NCBI GenBank assembly: GCA_012727835.1
Contig: JAAYGE010000037.1
Coordinates: forward strand, 1 to 5,212
Direction of reading: 5' to 3'
DNA length: 5,212 nt
Origin: Bacillota bacterium
GTDB taxonomy: Bacteria > Bacillota_H > UBA994 > UBA5500
Position 1 is the first letter of the stretch, and the number at the start of each line of letters is the position of its first letter. The translations under genes were made by a program, and so were the position numbers. Positions 4,301-5,212 of the stretch are shown here, one piece after another. The notes beneath the pieces were generated by a model, which worked only from the letters and a program-made list of their open reading frames with translations, was not told where the DNA came from and made no database searches.

Positions 4301-5212
4301 ATGCCCGTGATCATACCGGGTGATCTGCCGGCAGCCCGCACCTTGGCAGCAGAGAATATGGTCACCATGACCAAGTCCCGGGCAAATCGGCTGGGTATAC
4401 GACCGCTTAAGATAGCGGTCCTCAACCTGATGCCCACCAAGGAAACAACGGAGACGCAGCTGTTACGGGTGCTGGGGAACACTCCGCTATCCGTTGAAGT
4501 GGTGCTGGTGCGGCTGGATACCCACCAGAGCCGTAACACATCCACCGAGCACCTGCAACGCTTTTATCGGCCCTTCTCCAGCATCGTGACAGACCCATTC
4601 CATGGATTGGTGATCACTGGGGCGCATGTGGAACATTTACCCTTTGAAGAAGTTACCTATTGGCAGGAACTGACCGCCATCCTGGAATGGAGTCGGTGGC
4701 GCAACTTGCCCACTTTTCACATCTGCTGGGGTGCACAAGCCGCCCTGTACTGGCATTACGGTATCGCTAAGCACCAGCTGCCCAAGAAGTGCTTTGGAGT
4801 CTTTCCGCACCGGGCGGTGGTGCCCAACTGCCGGCTGCTGCGCGGTTTTGATGACTACTTCCACATACCGCACTCGCGGCATACTACCGTGCTGCAGTCG
4901 GATATTGAGCAAATAGAGGCGCTGCAGGTAGTGGCCAGCTCAGAGGAAGCGGGGGTGGGGCTGATTGTCTCCCGCGACGGACGTGAGGTCTATGCTACGG
5001 GCCATTCGGAGTACGACGCCGACACATTAGCGAAGGAATACACCCGCGATTTGGCGCGCGGGTTAGACATCTCTCCTCCAGCAAACTATTTTCCTGATGA
5101 CGATCCGACGCAGCCACCCTTGGTCAGCTGGCGTAGTCATGGACACCTGCTTTTTTCCAACTGGCTCCATTACTACGTCAGCCGACGCAACAGAGCAGGA
5201 ATTGACATGCAT
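4301..5212 (+). CDS. metA: Homoserine O-acetyltransferase, MetA family (3' end beyond window)
   Basis: MetA acylates homoserine, the committed step toward methionine. The frame is open from ATG 4301 to the right edge (304 residues, no stop seen); the family is usually about 300-315 residues, so only a few are missing. The N-terminus (MPVIIPGDLPAARTL) and LKIAVLNLMPTK are typical. Catalytic positions match the E. coli numbering: Cys142 (HICWGAQAALYWHYGI), His235 and Glu237 (TGHSEYD), and Lys47. Residue 111 is Glu (GAHVEH), which in this family goes with acetyl-CoA; succinyl-CoA enzymes such as E. coli MetA have Gly. Acetyl transfer also suits metY just upstream, whose substrate is O-acetylhomoserine. 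Position 109 is His where Pro is usual. Regulation is shared with metY through the SAM riboswitch. Family certain; acetyl specificity is strongly inferred. Confidence 0.95.
   Translation, partial: MPVIIPGDLPAARTLAAENMVTMTKSRANRLGIRPLKIAVLNLMPTKETTETQLLRVLGNTPLSVEVVLVRLDTHQSRNTSTEHLQRFYRPFSSIVTDPFHGLVITGAHVEHLPFEEVTYWQELTAILEWSRWRNLPTFHICWGAQAALYWHYGIAKHQLPKKCFGVFPHRAVVPNCRLLRGFDDYFHIPHSRHTTVLQSDIEQIEALQVVASSEEAGVGLIVSRDGREVYATGHSEYDADTLAKEYTRDLARGLDISPPANYFPDDDPTQPPLVSWRSHGHLLFSNWLHYYVSRRNRAGIDMH

Noticed and set aside
1..5212. CRISPR array, tRNA, rRNA, insertion sequence or phage attachment site
   Set aside because: I saw no regular spaced repeats, cloverleaf, rRNA-like sequence, transposase or flanking target-site duplications in the window.

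Overview
The window looks like part of the chromosome of a moderately GC-rich, probably anaerobic bacterium of the Firmicutes (Clostridia-type). The reasons are a class I SAM riboswitch (S-box) with a classical terminator in front of methionine genes, strong AGGAGG-type ribosome binding sites, intrinsic terminators with T tracts, and a YhaN-like ATPase. No genus is claimed. All genes read on the + strand, in three transcription units.

Region 1 (1-1494) holds the C-terminal half of a large coiled-coil, SMC/Rad50-like ATPase of the YhaN type. It is cut by the left edge and closed by a strong intrinsic terminator.

Region 2 (1499-2737) is a compact three-gene operon. A promoter carrying two ATAT-N4-ATAT elements precedes a 2x[4Fe-4S] ferredoxin, a four-helix membrane protein with four paired cysteines suited to one [4Fe-4S] cluster, and an ArsR-family repressor. 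The genes overlap (TAATG, then a 35-base overlap), so they are probably translationally coupled. The repressor has the two cysteines (Cys27 and the penultimate Cys94) that mark the BigR/SqrR/YgaV persulfide-sensing branch of ArsR. This suggests a sulfur- or redox-responsive membrane electron-transfer module that controls itself. It is the least familiar content of the window.

Region 3 (2743-5212) is a methionine biosynthesis operon: promoter, SAM-I riboswitch with a terminator and a visible antiterminator alternative, metY (O-acetylhomoserine sulfhydrylase), then metA (homoserine O-acyltransferase), which runs off the right edge near its natural end. MetA has Glu at position 111, the residue associated with acetyl-CoA use. 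MetA would therefore make O-acetylhomoserine, and MetY would convert it with sulfide to homocysteine (direct sulfhydrylation). Regions 2 and 3 are separate units, but both concern reduced sulfur: one is inferred to sense persulfide and the other consumes sulfide.
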